Positions 1 to 7,480 of a stretch of 23,665 bases of DNA are shown in pieces. Where the stretch lies: the NCBI GenBank assembly GCA_047618185.1, contig JBLHKZ010000064.1, positions 1 through 23,665 on the forward strand. Direction: 5' to 3'. Source of the DNA: JAYPEY01 sp047618185. GTDB taxonomy: Bacteria; Verrucomicrobiota; Verrucomicrobiia; Limisphaerales; JAYPEY01. How positions within the stretch are numbered: the first letter of the stretch is position 1; every line of letters starts with the position of its first letter. Under the pieces are notes generated by a model. The model saw nothing but the letters and a program-made list of their open reading frames with translations. It was not told the DNA's origin and did not search any database. The position numbers and the translations under genes were made by a program.

Positions 1-515
1 GGATTGATTCGCTGGACCGCGTGTATGTCGCGGACTCGTGCAATCATCGCATCCAGATTTTTTTGCCGGACGGCAAGTTCTTGTGGGCTTATGGCCGGGC
101 TGGAAGCGGGGTTGGAGAGTTGAGCTATCCCTACGACATCCGGATCGACGGCGCCGGCAATCAATATGTGTGCGAGTTTGGCAATAGTCGTCTCCAGATT
201 TTCGACGCCGACCGAAAGTCGATTGAAGTGATTGGCGGGCCAGGGCCTGAGCCGGGCCGCTTCGCGAACCCCTGGTCGATCGTCCTTGATTCAAAGGGCA
301 ATGTGTATGTGGCCGACTCCGCGAACCATCGCGTGCAGAAATTGCTGAGGCGGGCGGAAACGTGGAAACCGCGAAGCGTTCCAGCTCGTCGATCCAATCA
401 GCCAAATGCTTCACACGCGTTCATTGCCACGCCGGACAGGAAGCTTCAATTGGCCGATGCTGCCACCGTGGGAGCCACGAGCGGCGAACGCTCCAAAAGG
501 GAGGTGAATCGATGA
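1..515 (+). CDS. NHL-repeat protein, C-terminal part (5' end outside window)
   Basis: The reading frame is open from the left edge (first full codon at 3), so the true start lies upstream and the GTG at 21 is only internal. About 115 residues carry three NHL beta-propeller blades, visible as the repeated pattern 'vYVADSxNHRIQIF', 'YVCEFGNSRLQIF' and 'VYVADSANHRVQKL', with 'FANPWSIVLDSKGN' before the last blade. NHL propellers are usually protein- or ligand-binding scaffolds; no enzymatic residues are visible. A tail of about 50 polar and basic residues follows the last blade and has no recognisable fold. The TGA stop overlaps the ATG of the next gene (ATGA at 512-515), so the two are probably translated from one mRNA and may act together. 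The family call is firm; the role is unknown because the N-terminus is missing. Confidence 0.85.
   Translation, partial: IDSLDRVYVADSCNHRIQIFLPDGKFLWAYGRAGSGVGELSYPYDIRIDGAGNQYVCEFGNSRLQIFDADRKSIEVIGGPGPEPGRFANPWSIVLDSKGNVYVADSANHRVQKLLRRAETWKPRSVPARRSNQPNASHAFIATPDRKLQLADAATVGATSGERSKREVNR
499..506 (+). promoter_or_regulatory. Strong Shine-Dalgarno site for the VWA gene
   Basis: GGGAGGTG lies 5 nt before the ATG at 512. It decides the start of the VWA protein there, although the frame stays open upstream to 362. It sits inside the end of the NHL gene, so the downstream gene can be initiated by terminating or newly loaded ribosomes. It is the only strong Shine-Dalgarno match I noticed ahead of a gene in this window. 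Confidence 0.75.
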
Positions 516-3412
516 ACTATCAATTCACGCATCCGCATTGGCTTTGGCTCCTGCCGCCGGCGCTGGCGCTGATTGTCTGGCTCGCCGTGAAGACTCACGT
601 GCAGATCAGCGCATGGCGTAGGTGGACGGCATTCGCCCTGCGGCTGGTGATTGTGATTGCCGTGGTGTTTGCCATCGCGGGACTTCAGCGGCTGATTCCC
701 CAGGAGGGGATGAATGTCTATTTCCTGCTTGATCGTTCGGACAGCATCCCCTCGGCCCAGCAAAAGCAGGCGTTGGCGCAGATCAATAAATTTGCCGCCG
801 AAATGAAGAAATCGGATCGGGCTGGGGTGATCGTCTTTGGCTCCGAGTCGAGCATTGAGTTTTCACCGAGCGAGATCGTGGACGTGGAAAAGATCCAGGC
901 CGTGATCGGCACGCAGCGCAGTGACATCGCGGGCGCGGTGCGACTGGGGACCGCCGCGTTTCCTGAGACAGGGCAGAAGCGACTGGTCCTGATGTCGGAC
1001 GGAAACGAGAACATCGGCGATGTGATCTCTGAGGTCTCGATCGCCCGGCCCCAGGGCGTGACGATCGATGTTCTTCCCATGGGAGCGCGGCGCGGAAACG
1101 ACGTCACCGTCCGGCGAATCGGAGTTCCGAACAAACTGAAAAAGGGCCAGACATTTGACGCGAAAATCTACGTCGACGCCGATCGGGAACAGGAGTCGAC
1201 CGTCCGCCTGTATCGGAATGAGCAATACCTGGGAGAGCAAACAGTCAAGCTGTCGCCCGGCAAGAACCTGTTTACCTTTCCTCAGACGCTGCTGGATCAG
1301 GGCTTTTACGAGTACAAGGTTGAGCTGGACGCCGAAGGCGATTTGCTTCCGCAGAACAATCGCGCATCCGGATTCGTGAACGTCCGGGGAGATCCGAGGG
1401 TGCTGTTGATTTCAAGTCAGCCGGAACAGGACGCGCAGCTGGCCGAGGCGTTGCGGTCGGCCAAATTGGACGTGATCGCCGGCGGGCTGGAAAGAATACC
1501 CGATACGCTGGCGGAGATGCAGAGTTACGATTCGATTTTTCTCAGCAATATTTCGGCGGGAGAGATGGGCGAGGATTTGATGCGGTTGTTTGAGAGCGCC
1601 GTCCGTGATTTCGGCGTTGGACTGGTCGTGATCGGAGGCGATCAGTCATTCGGCGCGGGCGCCTATCGCGGCACGCCGCTCGAGGCGGCGCTGCCGGTCA
1701 GCATGGAGTTGGACAGCAAGAAAGTGCTGCCCAAGGGAGCGTTGGCGCTGGTGATGCACGGAATGGAATTCAACAACGGAAACCAGATCGCGCGGGACAT
1801 CGCGTTTGGTTCGCTGGAGGCGTTGAGCCCGCAGGATGAGATGGGCGTTTTGCTTTGGGACGGGTCGGAGAAGTGGCTGTTTGAACTCCAGGAAGTCGGG
1901 AATAAGCGCGAGTTGGGCGGCCTGATCGCGGGCATGAATCAGGGCGACTTGCCGACGTTTAACGGACTGATGAATCTCGGCTATCAGGGATTGAAGAAAT
2001 CAAACGCCAATTTGAAGCACATGATTATTTTCAGCGACGGCGATCCCGGCGCGCCGACCGATCAGCTCCTGGCGGACATGCGCGCCGCCCGAATCACGAT
2101 CAGCACGGTGCTCATCGCGGGGCATGCCGGACCGGACACGATGATCGACATCGCGGCCAAGGGCAACGGGCGGTTTTACGATGTGCGCAACGCCTCCCAA
2201 TTGCCTCAGATTTTCATCAAAGAGACCGCCGTGATCTTGAAATCCGCGATCTTTGAGGAGCCGTTCAAACCCCAGATTGTGGCTCCGTCCGAACTGACTC
2301 GCGGCATCGGCTCCGGAGAGTATCCGATTCTTCAGGGCTACGTTGCGACGAGCGAGAAGGCGCGGGCGGAGACGCCCATCGTTTCGGACAAGGGCGATCC
2401 GATTCTTTCGCACTGGCAGTACGGATTGGGCCGTTCGGTTGCGTTCACGTCGGATGCGAAGGCCAAATGGGCGAAGAACTGGCTTGGCTGGGATCGATAT
2501 CGACAATTCTGGACGCAGGTCGGCAACTGGAGTTTGCGACGATTGGAGAACGCCGATTTCACCACAGAGGTGGCGATCGAAAAGGGAGAAGGCGTCATTT
2601 CGGTCGAGGCGGTCGATGAGACGGGCGATTTCCGAAACTTTCTTAAACTACAGACGGTGGTCGTCAGTCCGACGGGAGAGAAAGAGACGATGTATCTCGA
2701 ACAGACGGGGCCGGGGAGATATGAAGCGCGATTTCCGACCAGGGAGATAGGCTCGTATATGCTGAACCTCATGGAGATGGAAGGGGGCAAGCCGATCGGC
2801 GCTCAGGCTCTGGGCGCGAGCGTCAATTACTCGCCGGAATTTAACGACAGTGAGCCCAATTTAAATCGTTTGCGTCGCATCGCCGAAGCGGGCGGAGGAA
2901 AGGCGCTTGATTTGGCGGACGCCGCCAACCCGGAGGCGAATAACCCATTTCTCCACGATCGCAAAAAGACGTTTCAACCTCGGGATCTTTGGGAATGGCT
3001 CCTGAAACTAGCGGTGTGCCTGTTTCCTTTGGATGTCGCCGTGCGGCGAATCCAGATCGATCGAGAGGAATGGTCGAGGGCGACGCGCACGCTGCGTCGT
3101 TGGCTTTTGTTCTGGCGACCGGCCAAAGCCGAGGCTCAGGAGGATGAATCCCTTAATGCGCTGCTGGCGCGTCGGGACACGGTTCGATCGAAAAAGACGG
3201 CGCCCAAGTCTTCCGCCGAGTTGTTCCAGCCCAAAACTCCCGTCGCTGAGAGCTCGCCCGCCATATTGCCGTCGAAGTCGCAGGGGGAAACAGGCGTCAC
3301 CGGAAAGGCGCCAGTCGATGCGGCGAACGATGAGACGGAGAAGATCGAGGAGGAGAGCGCGACTGATCGATTGCTCGCAGCCAAGCGGCGTGCGCGGCGT
3401 CGGCGTCGGTGA
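512..3412 (+). CDS. VWA and glutamine-amidotransferase-like membrane protein
   Basis: A protein of 966 residues from the ATG at 512, chosen for its Shine-Dalgarno site and the ATGA overlap with the NHL gene. Two membrane segments (about 9-27 and 39-58) are followed by a von Willebrand A domain whose metal site DRSDS (74-78) fits the MIDAS pattern DxSxS, with 'LMSDGNEN' at 160-167. Next come a beta-sandwich-like stretch, a class-I glutamine-amidotransferase-like domain ('PRVLLISS' near 295, 'VVIGGDQSFGAGAY' near 372; no catalytic Cys visible) and a second VWA-like segment around 'MIIFSDGDPG'. A further hydrophobic segment (about 825-845) precedes a low-complexity, charged tail ending in a run of arginines. 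This architecture occurs widely in Planctomycetes and Verrucomicrobia, often near MoxR/Bat genes; no MoxR is visible here. Function is unproven; a chaperone or assembly role at the membrane is the usual guess. Confidence 0.85.
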   Translation: MNYQFTHPHWLWLLPPALALIVWLAVKTHVQISAWRRWTAFALRLVIVIAVVFAIAGLQRLIPQEGMNVYFLLDRSDSIPSAQQKQALAQINKFAAEMKKSDRAGVIVFGSESSIEFSPSEIVDVEKIQAVIGTQRSDIAGAVRLGTAAFPETGQKRLVLMSDGNENIGDVISEVSIARPQGVTIDVLPMGARRGNDVTVRRIGVPNKLKKGQTFDAKIYVDADREQESTVRLYRNEQYLGEQTVKLSPGKNLFTFPQTLLDQGFYEYKVELDAEGDLLPQNNRASGFVNVRGDPRVLLISSQPEQDAQLAEALRSAKLDVIAGGLERIPDTLAEMQSYDSIFLSNISAGEMGEDLMRLFESAVRDFGVGLVVIGGDQSFGAGAYRGTPLEAALPVSMELDSKKVLPKGALALVMHGMEFNNGNQIARDIAFGSLEALSPQDEMGVLLWDGSEKWLFELQEVGNKRELGGLIAGMNQGDLPTFNGLMNLGYQGLKKSNANLKHMIIFSDGDPGAPTDQLLADMRAARITISTVLIAGHAGPDTMIDIAAKGNGRFYDVRNASQLPQIFIKETAVILKSAIFEEPFKPQIVAPSELTRGIGSGEYPILQGYVATSEKARAETPIVSDKGDPILSHWQYGLGRSVAFTSDAKAKWAKNWLGWDRYRQFWTQVGNWSLRRLENADFTTEVAIEKGEGVISVEAVDETGDFRNFLKLQTVVVSPTGEKETMYLEQTGPGRYEARFPTREIGSYMLNLMEMEGGKPIGAQALGASVNYSPEFNDSEPNLNRLRRIAEAGGGKALDLADAANPEANNPFLHDRKKTFQPRDLWEWLLKLAVCLFPLDVAVRRIQIDREEWSRATRTLRRWLLFWRPAKAEAQEDESLNALLARRDTVRSKKTAPKSSAELFQPKTPVAESSPAILPSKSQGETGVTGKAPVDAANDETEKIEEESATDRLLAAKRRARRRRR

Positions 3413-3486
3413 ATCGCGGCGAGCTCAGTCACGGAGTAATGGGCGTCCGATCGGAGCGAAAAGCCGGTCGAACAATGAATTTGTTT

Positions 3487-3501
3487 GATAATGAGATTAT
3501 C
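3487..3501. promoter_or_regulatory. AT-rich dyad GATAAT-GAG-ATTATC upstream of acyP
   Basis: Perfect 6-bp inverted arms flank a 3-bp centre in the 211-bp gap between the VWA gene and the acylphosphatase gene. It could be a regulator site for the acylphosphatase group, or chance in an AT-richer stretch. No convincing -35/-10 pair was found next to it. Confidence 0.25.
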
Positions 3502-3623
3502 GTTGCGTTTGCGGGAGGGTTTATGGCTTCATCTCCGCATCGAGACCGCTGTTTTGAACCTGAAACACCTATGATTCTGTTAGAAGTTGATTCTGAATTG
3601 TTCGGTCGGACTTTGTGCGTGAA

Positions 3624-3902
3624 ATGGGACGTCGGCGAGTAACCGTTCTCTATTCAGGACGCGTTCAGGGTGTGGGTTTTCGGTATGCCTGCAAGTCCGT
3701 TGCGATGGGATTTGACGTCCTCGGGACGGTGCGAAATCTGGCGGATGGGCGAGTCGAATTGATCGCCGAGGGCGAGAAAGATGAATTGGAAGAATTTCGA
3801 CGGGCGATCCGCGATGAGGGTATGAGCCGGTTGATACGGAATGAAGAGATAGATTGGAGCGAGGCCACAGCTGAGTTTCGCGGATTTGAAATAATCAGAT
3901 AG
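3624..3902 (+). CDS. acyP: Acylphosphatase
   Basis: A 92-residue protein, the usual length for acylphosphatases, which hydrolyse carboxyl-phosphate bonds such as that of acetyl phosphate or 1,3-bisphosphoglycerate in the cytoplasm. The signature is clear: 'SGRVQGVGFR' (11-20), whose Arg20 is the phosphate-binding arginine, followed by 'GTVRNLADGRVELIAEG' with Asn38 as the catalytic asparagine. An in-frame GTG at 3615 would add three residues; I chose the ATG because the protein then begins right at the first beta strand. No good Shine-Dalgarno site precedes either. It is followed after 13 bp by the phosphoesterase gene in the same direction, so the two are likely co-transcribed. The identification is firm; the physiological substrate is not known for most bacterial members. 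Confidence 0.93.
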   Translation: MGRRRVTVLYSGRVQGVGFRYACKSVAMGFDVLGTVRNLADGRVELIAEGEKDELEEFRRAIRDEGMSRLIRNEEIDWSEATAEFRGFEIIR

Positions 3903-3915
3903 CAATTCTTACAAG

Positions 3916-4638
3916 ATGAAGTACGCAATTCTGGCAGACATTCATGGGAATCTGGAAGGACTAGAGACCATACTCAATGACGCGCAGGAGAACGAGTGCA
4001 CGCACTACGCGTGTCTGGGCGACATCGTCGGTTACGGCGCGAACCCGAAGGAGTGTCTGGATTGCATCAAGGAGTCGGGCATGCCGGTCGTTAAGGGCAA
4101 CCACGATGAATACATCGGCGCCGACATGGACTTGTCGGGATTCAATGACGCCGCCGCTGCGGCCGTTATCTGGACGCGACAGCAATTGACCGACGAGGAT
4201 CGCAAGTGGCTCAGCAGCTTGAAGTATTTGAGACTGGTTTCCAATTTCACCCTGGTCCATGCGACGCTCGATGTGCCGCGCAAGTGGGGATACGTTTTTA
4301 ATAAATTGGATGCGGCGGCCAGCTTCACCTATCAAAACACCAGTGTCTGTTTCTTTGGCCACACTCACGTTCCAGTGGCATTCATCCGGGACAGCAAGGT
4401 CCATGGGGGGACCTACTCAAAATTCAAGATTGATCAGGGCAAGAAGTACTTCATCAATGTCGGCAGCATTGGCCAGCCGCGCGATGGCGACTGGCGTGCG
4501 GCGTATGTCATTTATGACATGGATGAAGGCACGGTCGAATTGCGTCGACTGGAATACGACAAGGAAACCACCAAGCAGAAGATTCGTGCGGCCGGGCTTC
4601 CTGAGCGTCTGGCCGAACGGCTCGATTACGGCAAATAA
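3916..4638 (+). CDS. Calcineurin-like metallophosphoesterase (YfcE/MJ0936-like)
   Basis: A cytoplasmic protein of 240 residues without signal peptide. It carries the full set of dinuclear-metal motifs of the calcineurin-like phosphoesterases: 'ADIHGN' with Asp8 and His10, 'LGDIVGYG' with Asp36, 'GNHDE' with Asn62 and His63, 'LVHATLD' with His115, and 'FFGHTHVP' with His149 and His151. The 'LGDIVGYGANPKEC' variant is typical of a widespread subfamily of small phosphodiesterases, so activity on phosphodiester or phosphomonoester substrates is expected, but the natural substrate is unknown. It follows acyP by 13 bp. A hairpin with a short T run lies 20 bp after its stop (4658-4675), so the transcript may end or be attenuated there before the heptosyltransferase gene. 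Confidence 0.9.
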   Translation: MKYAILADIHGNLEGLETILNDAQENECTHYACLGDIVGYGANPKECLDCIKESGMPVVKGNHDEYIGADMDLSGFNDAAAAAVIWTRQQLTDEDRKWLSSLKYLRLVSNFTLVHATLDVPRKWGYVFNKLDAAASFTYQNTSVCFFGHTHVPVAFIRDSKVHGGTYSKFKIDQGKKYFINVGSIGQPRDGDWRAAYVIYDMDEGTVELRRLEYDKETTKQKIRAAGLPERLAERLDYGK

Positions 4639-4657
4639 GATCGCCGCGAAGCTGTCG

Positions 4658-4675
4658 AGCGCCGGCGGCGCTTTT
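4658..4675 (+). terminator. Possible intrinsic terminator or attenuator
   Basis: A perfect 6-bp stem AGCGCC/GGCGCT with a GGC loop (4658-4672) is followed by TTT (4673-4675). The stem is GC-only apart from its end pair, but short, and the T run is weak, so termination may be partial. It lies between the metallophosphoesterase stop and the GTG start of the heptosyltransferase gene. Confidence 0.4.
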
Positions 4676-4707
4676 ACGCCCAACACTGCCAACTGTTTCC
4701 CCCGGGA

Positions 4708-5742
4708 GTGAAGGTTCTCATTCTAAAGCCCAGTTCTCTTGGCGATGTCGTGCAGGCTATTCCTCTGCTGCGCCTGATCAAATCAAGATTCCCCGAGAGC
4801 GAGGTTTATTGGTGGTTGGCGAAGGAATTGATGCCCTTGCTGGAGGGAGATCCTCAACTCAAGAAGGTGTTTCCCTTTATCCGTCGAGATTGGGGTTCGG
4901 CCGGGAATCTGGGAAGCATGTTGCGCACGGTCGCGGAAACTCGGGCTATTCAATTTGATTGGATTCTCGATTTGCAGGGGCTGGCTCGAAGCGCGGTCTT
5001 CGCGTGGTTGGCCAACGGAGCCACGGCGGTCGGTCTGGACAATCCCCGCGAGGGCGCGAGTCTTGCCTACGATGTCGCAGTTCCGCGTCCGGGTCCTGAT
5101 TCCCATGCACTGGACTGGTACCTGCGTGTCCTGAAGGTGATGGGCGCGCCCGTTCACTGGGATTTTGACTGGCTGCCCAAGCGGGCTGAAGCCGGAAGCC
5201 GGGTGGCGGCGCAACTAGGGGGGCGGGGGGATCGCCTCGTGGCCGTCTGTCCCGGAGCGCGCTGGAACACCAAGCGTTGGCCGCTGGAGTATTTTGATCG
5301 ATTGTTAACCCTGATTTCGGACCGAGACCCGCGCATTCGATTTGCGATTATTGGAGGTAAAGAGGATCGGGAAATGGGTGAAATCCTCAAGGGAAGCGAT
5401 TCGGCGTGTCGGATCGATCTTACCGGGAAGACCTCGTTGCCCGAAATGGTGGAATGGATCCGAGCATGCCAAATGGTCATCACCAACGACACCGGCCCCA
5501 TGCATGTTGGGGCGGCGCTAGGAATACCGATTCTCGGTTTGTTCGGTCCCACGGATCCAAGGCAGACGGGACCCTACGGTCAGGTGGAACATGCGTTGCA
5601 GTTGGATACGCTGCCCTGCATCCCCTGCAAGAAATCGACCTGCCGACTCGATCGGCCAATGGAGTGTTTGCGAGCGCTGACTCCGGCGTTTGTCTTCGAG
5701 CGATTCATCGAGCGATGGGACAGCGTGTCTTCCGCCGCATGA
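4708..5742 (+). CDS. waaF: ADP-heptose:LPS heptosyltransferase (GT9 family, WaaF-like)
   Basis: A protein of 344 residues starting at GTG. It is a glycosyltransferase family 9 enzyme, expected to transfer heptose from ADP-heptose to the LPS inner core on the cytoplasmic face of the inner membrane. The N-terminus 'KVLILKPSSLGDVVQAIP' has the family's Asp13 in the GD pair. The second Rossmann domain shows 'CPGARWNTKRWP' (181-192) and the nucleotide-sugar block 'TNDTGPMHVGAALG' (259-272) followed by 'LGLFGPTDP'. Near the C-terminus 'LPCIPCKKSTC' and Cys320 give four cysteines in about 17 residues, a feature I recall from heptosyltransferase II-type sequences. The start is supported by the position of the first beta strand. 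A GmhB-like enzyme lies close by on the other strand, in line with ADP-heptose use. The assignment between WaaF and another GT9 acceptor specificity is by similarity only. Confidence 0.85.
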   Translation: MKVLILKPSSLGDVVQAIPLLRLIKSRFPESEVYWWLAKELMPLLEGDPQLKKVFPFIRRDWGSAGNLGSMLRTVAETRAIQFDWILDLQGLARSAVFAWLANGATAVGLDNPREGASLAYDVAVPRPGPDSHALDWYLRVLKVMGAPVHWDFDWLPKRAEAGSRVAAQLGGRGDRLVAVCPGARWNTKRWPLEYFDRLLTLISDRDPRIRFAIIGGKEDREMGEILKGSDSACRIDLTGKTSLPEMVEWIRACQMVITNDTGPMHVGAALGIPILGLFGPTDPRQTGPYGQVEHALQLDTLPCIPCKKSTCRLDRPMECLRALTPAFVFERFIERWDSVSSAA

Positions 5743-5785
5743 TTCCTGCTTGCGCGGTCACTGATCGGGAATACATTAAACGCTT

Positions 5786-6751
5786 ATGAAATTCCTCCTT
5801 TCGGCCGCGTTGGCCGGTATTTTCGCGTTGTCGGCTCAGGCGCAGGTTGTGGTCGTGGACATCGTGACCCAGCAGAATGAATTTCTGTCCGGCGAAGCCA
5901 TGACGATCGGCGTCCGAATCGCGAACCAATCCGGGCGTGAGCTGCATTTGGGGCGGGACAATCAATGGCTGAGAATTGACGTCCGATCGCTTGACGAGCG
6001 CAGGGTGGGGGTAATGAAGGAGATTCCTATAATCGGCGCCTTCACTGTGGAGTCGCCGATGCGCGGGATGAAGCTCTTTGATATCGAGCCTTATTTCGAA
6101 ATGAATCGGCCCGGTCGATATTTTATTACGGCTACGGTGTTCATTCGTGAAGGGCGATGGCAGCAAGAAGTGAACAGCGCTCCCAAGGCCGTGAATATCG
6201 TGACTGGACTCACTGTATGGGACAAGCAGTTTGGCGTGATAGACAATGCGAGACCGCAAGGAGCGCCGGAAGTTCGAAAGTACGCGCTGCAGCGAGCGAA
6301 CATGGTCAACAGCAAGATGAAAATGTATCTCAGGCTGTCGAGTGTGGATGGATTTAAGGTTTATCGCGTCGTGCCCATTGATTACATGACCTCGTTCAGC
6401 AAGCACGAGGCGAAAACGGACAAGTATAACAACTTGCATGTGCTCCTGCAGACCCCGCGCGCAATCGCGAGAGACTGGAATTATTCCGTGTTCGGGGACG
6501 ATGGGCGGCTGATCTTGAGGCGGACCTACAACGCGGACCATTCTCGGCCCCGCTTAAGGCCGGACAAAGACGGGCTGGTTCAGGTGGTTGGAGGCATGCG
6601 TAGAAGCTCAAGAAGCGATCTTCCCAAAATCGAAAAAACGTCGAAAAGCCCCGTCAAACAAAAGCAGCCGGCGGCAGGAACGAACAAGCCACCCGTTCCT
6701 TTTCCAGCGGGCTTCCCGGCTTTGGAGACTTCGACAAAATCCGGCAAATAG
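5786..6751 (+). CDS. Secreted protein of unknown function
   Basis: A protein of 321 residues that I do not recognise. Residues 1-19 form a clear Sec signal peptide (MKF, then a hydrophobic core, ending 'SAQA-Q'), so it is exported. The stretch after cleavage ('FLSGEAMTIGVRIANQSGRELHLG', in part) and 'FEMNRPGRYFITATVFI' looks like an immunoglobulin-like beta-sandwich of the kind that senses or binds polymers; this is a reading of the pattern, not a family match. The C-terminal 60 residues are rich in Lys, Pro, Ser and Arg and probably disordered. It starts 43 bp after the heptosyltransferase stop, so it may share its transcript. The stop lies 26 bp from the convergent end of the GmhB-like gene. 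No catalytic motif was seen. Confidence 0.8.
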   Translation: MKFLLSAALAGIFALSAQAQVVVVDIVTQQNEFLSGEAMTIGVRIANQSGRELHLGRDNQWLRIDVRSLDERRVGVMKEIPIIGAFTVESPMRGMKLFDIEPYFEMNRPGRYFITATVFIREGRWQQEVNSAPKAVNIVTGLTVWDKQFGVIDNARPQGAPEVRKYALQRANMVNSKMKMYLRLSSVDGFKVYRVVPIDYMTSFSKHEAKTDKYNNLHVLLQTPRAIARDWNYSVFGDDGRLILRRTYNADHSRPRLRPDKDGLVQVVGGMRRSSRSDLPKIEKTSKSPVKQKQPAAGTNKPPVPFPAGFPALETSTKSGK

Positions 6752-6777
6752 GACGCTTCGTCGAGATTCGATGATCG

Positions 6778-7332
6778 TTAGACCTGACTGATGGGATGGC
6801 GCTCGGCGAGCGCCGACCGGCTCTGCTCGATATGGAGGATTTTTTCAACCGCGTCGTCAATGTCTTCGAGAATGTAGTCGTGATGTCCCGAGCCATTGCG
6901 AGGCGAGTTGATGAGCATCGAGATGCAGCCCGCCTGGTGTGCCGCTTCGGCATCCTGCCATTTATCGCTGATGACGTAGGAGCGATCGAGTTCAACGTGC
7001 CAGGCGAAGGAGGCCTCCTGCATCAGGCCCGCTCGCGGTTTTCGGCAAGGACAGTCATCCTCCTCGAGGTGCGGGCAAACCAGGATGTCGTCGAGCGGCA
7101 ACTGGCGTTGAAGCTGAGTGTGCATCAGGTCTAGGTCTCGGCGGGGCAGGTCGCCGCGACTCAGGCCGGGTTGGTTTGTGGTGGCGATCAACAGGAAACC
7201 GGCTTCTCGAAGAATCGAGAGAGGCTCGGCGACATCGTTGTTCACCCGAAACTCCTTAAAGGAGCGCGGCGTCATGTCGGCTAACGCGTTGTTCAACACC
7301 CCATCTCTTTCCAGGAACACAGCGATCTTCAT
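6778..7332 (-). CDS. gmhB: GmhB-like HAD phosphatase, nucleophile Asp replaced by Glu
   Basis: A 184-residue HAD-IIIA protein resembling D-glycero-D-manno-heptose-1,7-bisphosphate 7-phosphatase, a step in making ADP-heptose for LPS. The ATG at 7332 places the first strand 'MKIAVFLERDG' right at the N-terminus; an open frame upstream to 7536 has no such support. Motif II is 'TTNQPGLSRG' (51-60), the zinc loop is Cys86-x-His88 and Cys94-x-Cys96, followed by Arg97-Lys98, and motif IV is 'SDKWQD' (Asp123, Asp127). Motif I reads L-E-R-D-G: Glu8 stands where the catalytic nucleophile Asp of DxD is expected, while Asp10 is kept (codon GAA). I recall close relatives sharing this Glu, so it may be a subfamily trait with altered or lost activity. 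The heptosyltransferase gene nearby supports an LPS role. Confidence 0.75.
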   Translation of the reverse strand: MKIAVFLERDGVLNNALADMTPRSFKEFRVNNDVAEPLSILREAGFLLIATTNQPGLSRGDLPRRDLDLMHTQLQRQLPLDDILVCPHLEEDDCPCRKPRAGLMQEASFAWHVELDRSYVISDKWQDAEAAHQAGCISMLINSPRNGSGHHDYILEDIDDAVEKILHIEQSRSALAERHPISQV

Positions 7333-7393
7333 GCGGTTGGGGATAGCATGAATCCGGCCTAATCCAATTTGATCGCGAAAAAGTGACAACTTT

Positions 7394-7407
7394 GTCTCAA
7401 TTGAGAC
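7394..7407. promoter_or_regulatory. Perfect 14-bp palindrome between divergent genes
   Basis: GTCTCAATTGAGAC is its own reverse complement. It lies in the 148-bp space between the start of the GmhB-like gene (7332, leftward) and the start of the PqaA-family gene (7481, rightward). Size, symmetry and place fit an operator for a dimeric regulator acting on one or both promoters. No regulator gene is adjacent, and I could not identify firm -35/-10 boxes. Confidence 0.5.
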
Positions 7408-7480
7408 CGGGCGGTCGTTGAATGAGATAGTCGGGCATTCGATCTTGACGAAAGAATGCGCCCCGGCGTCAATCCCCGCT

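Noticed and set aside
3409..3642. A 77-codon plus-strand frame between the VWA gene and acyP
   Set aside because: It starts at a GTG without a ribosome site, overlaps both neighbours, and its product has no protein-like pattern. The gap looks intergenic.
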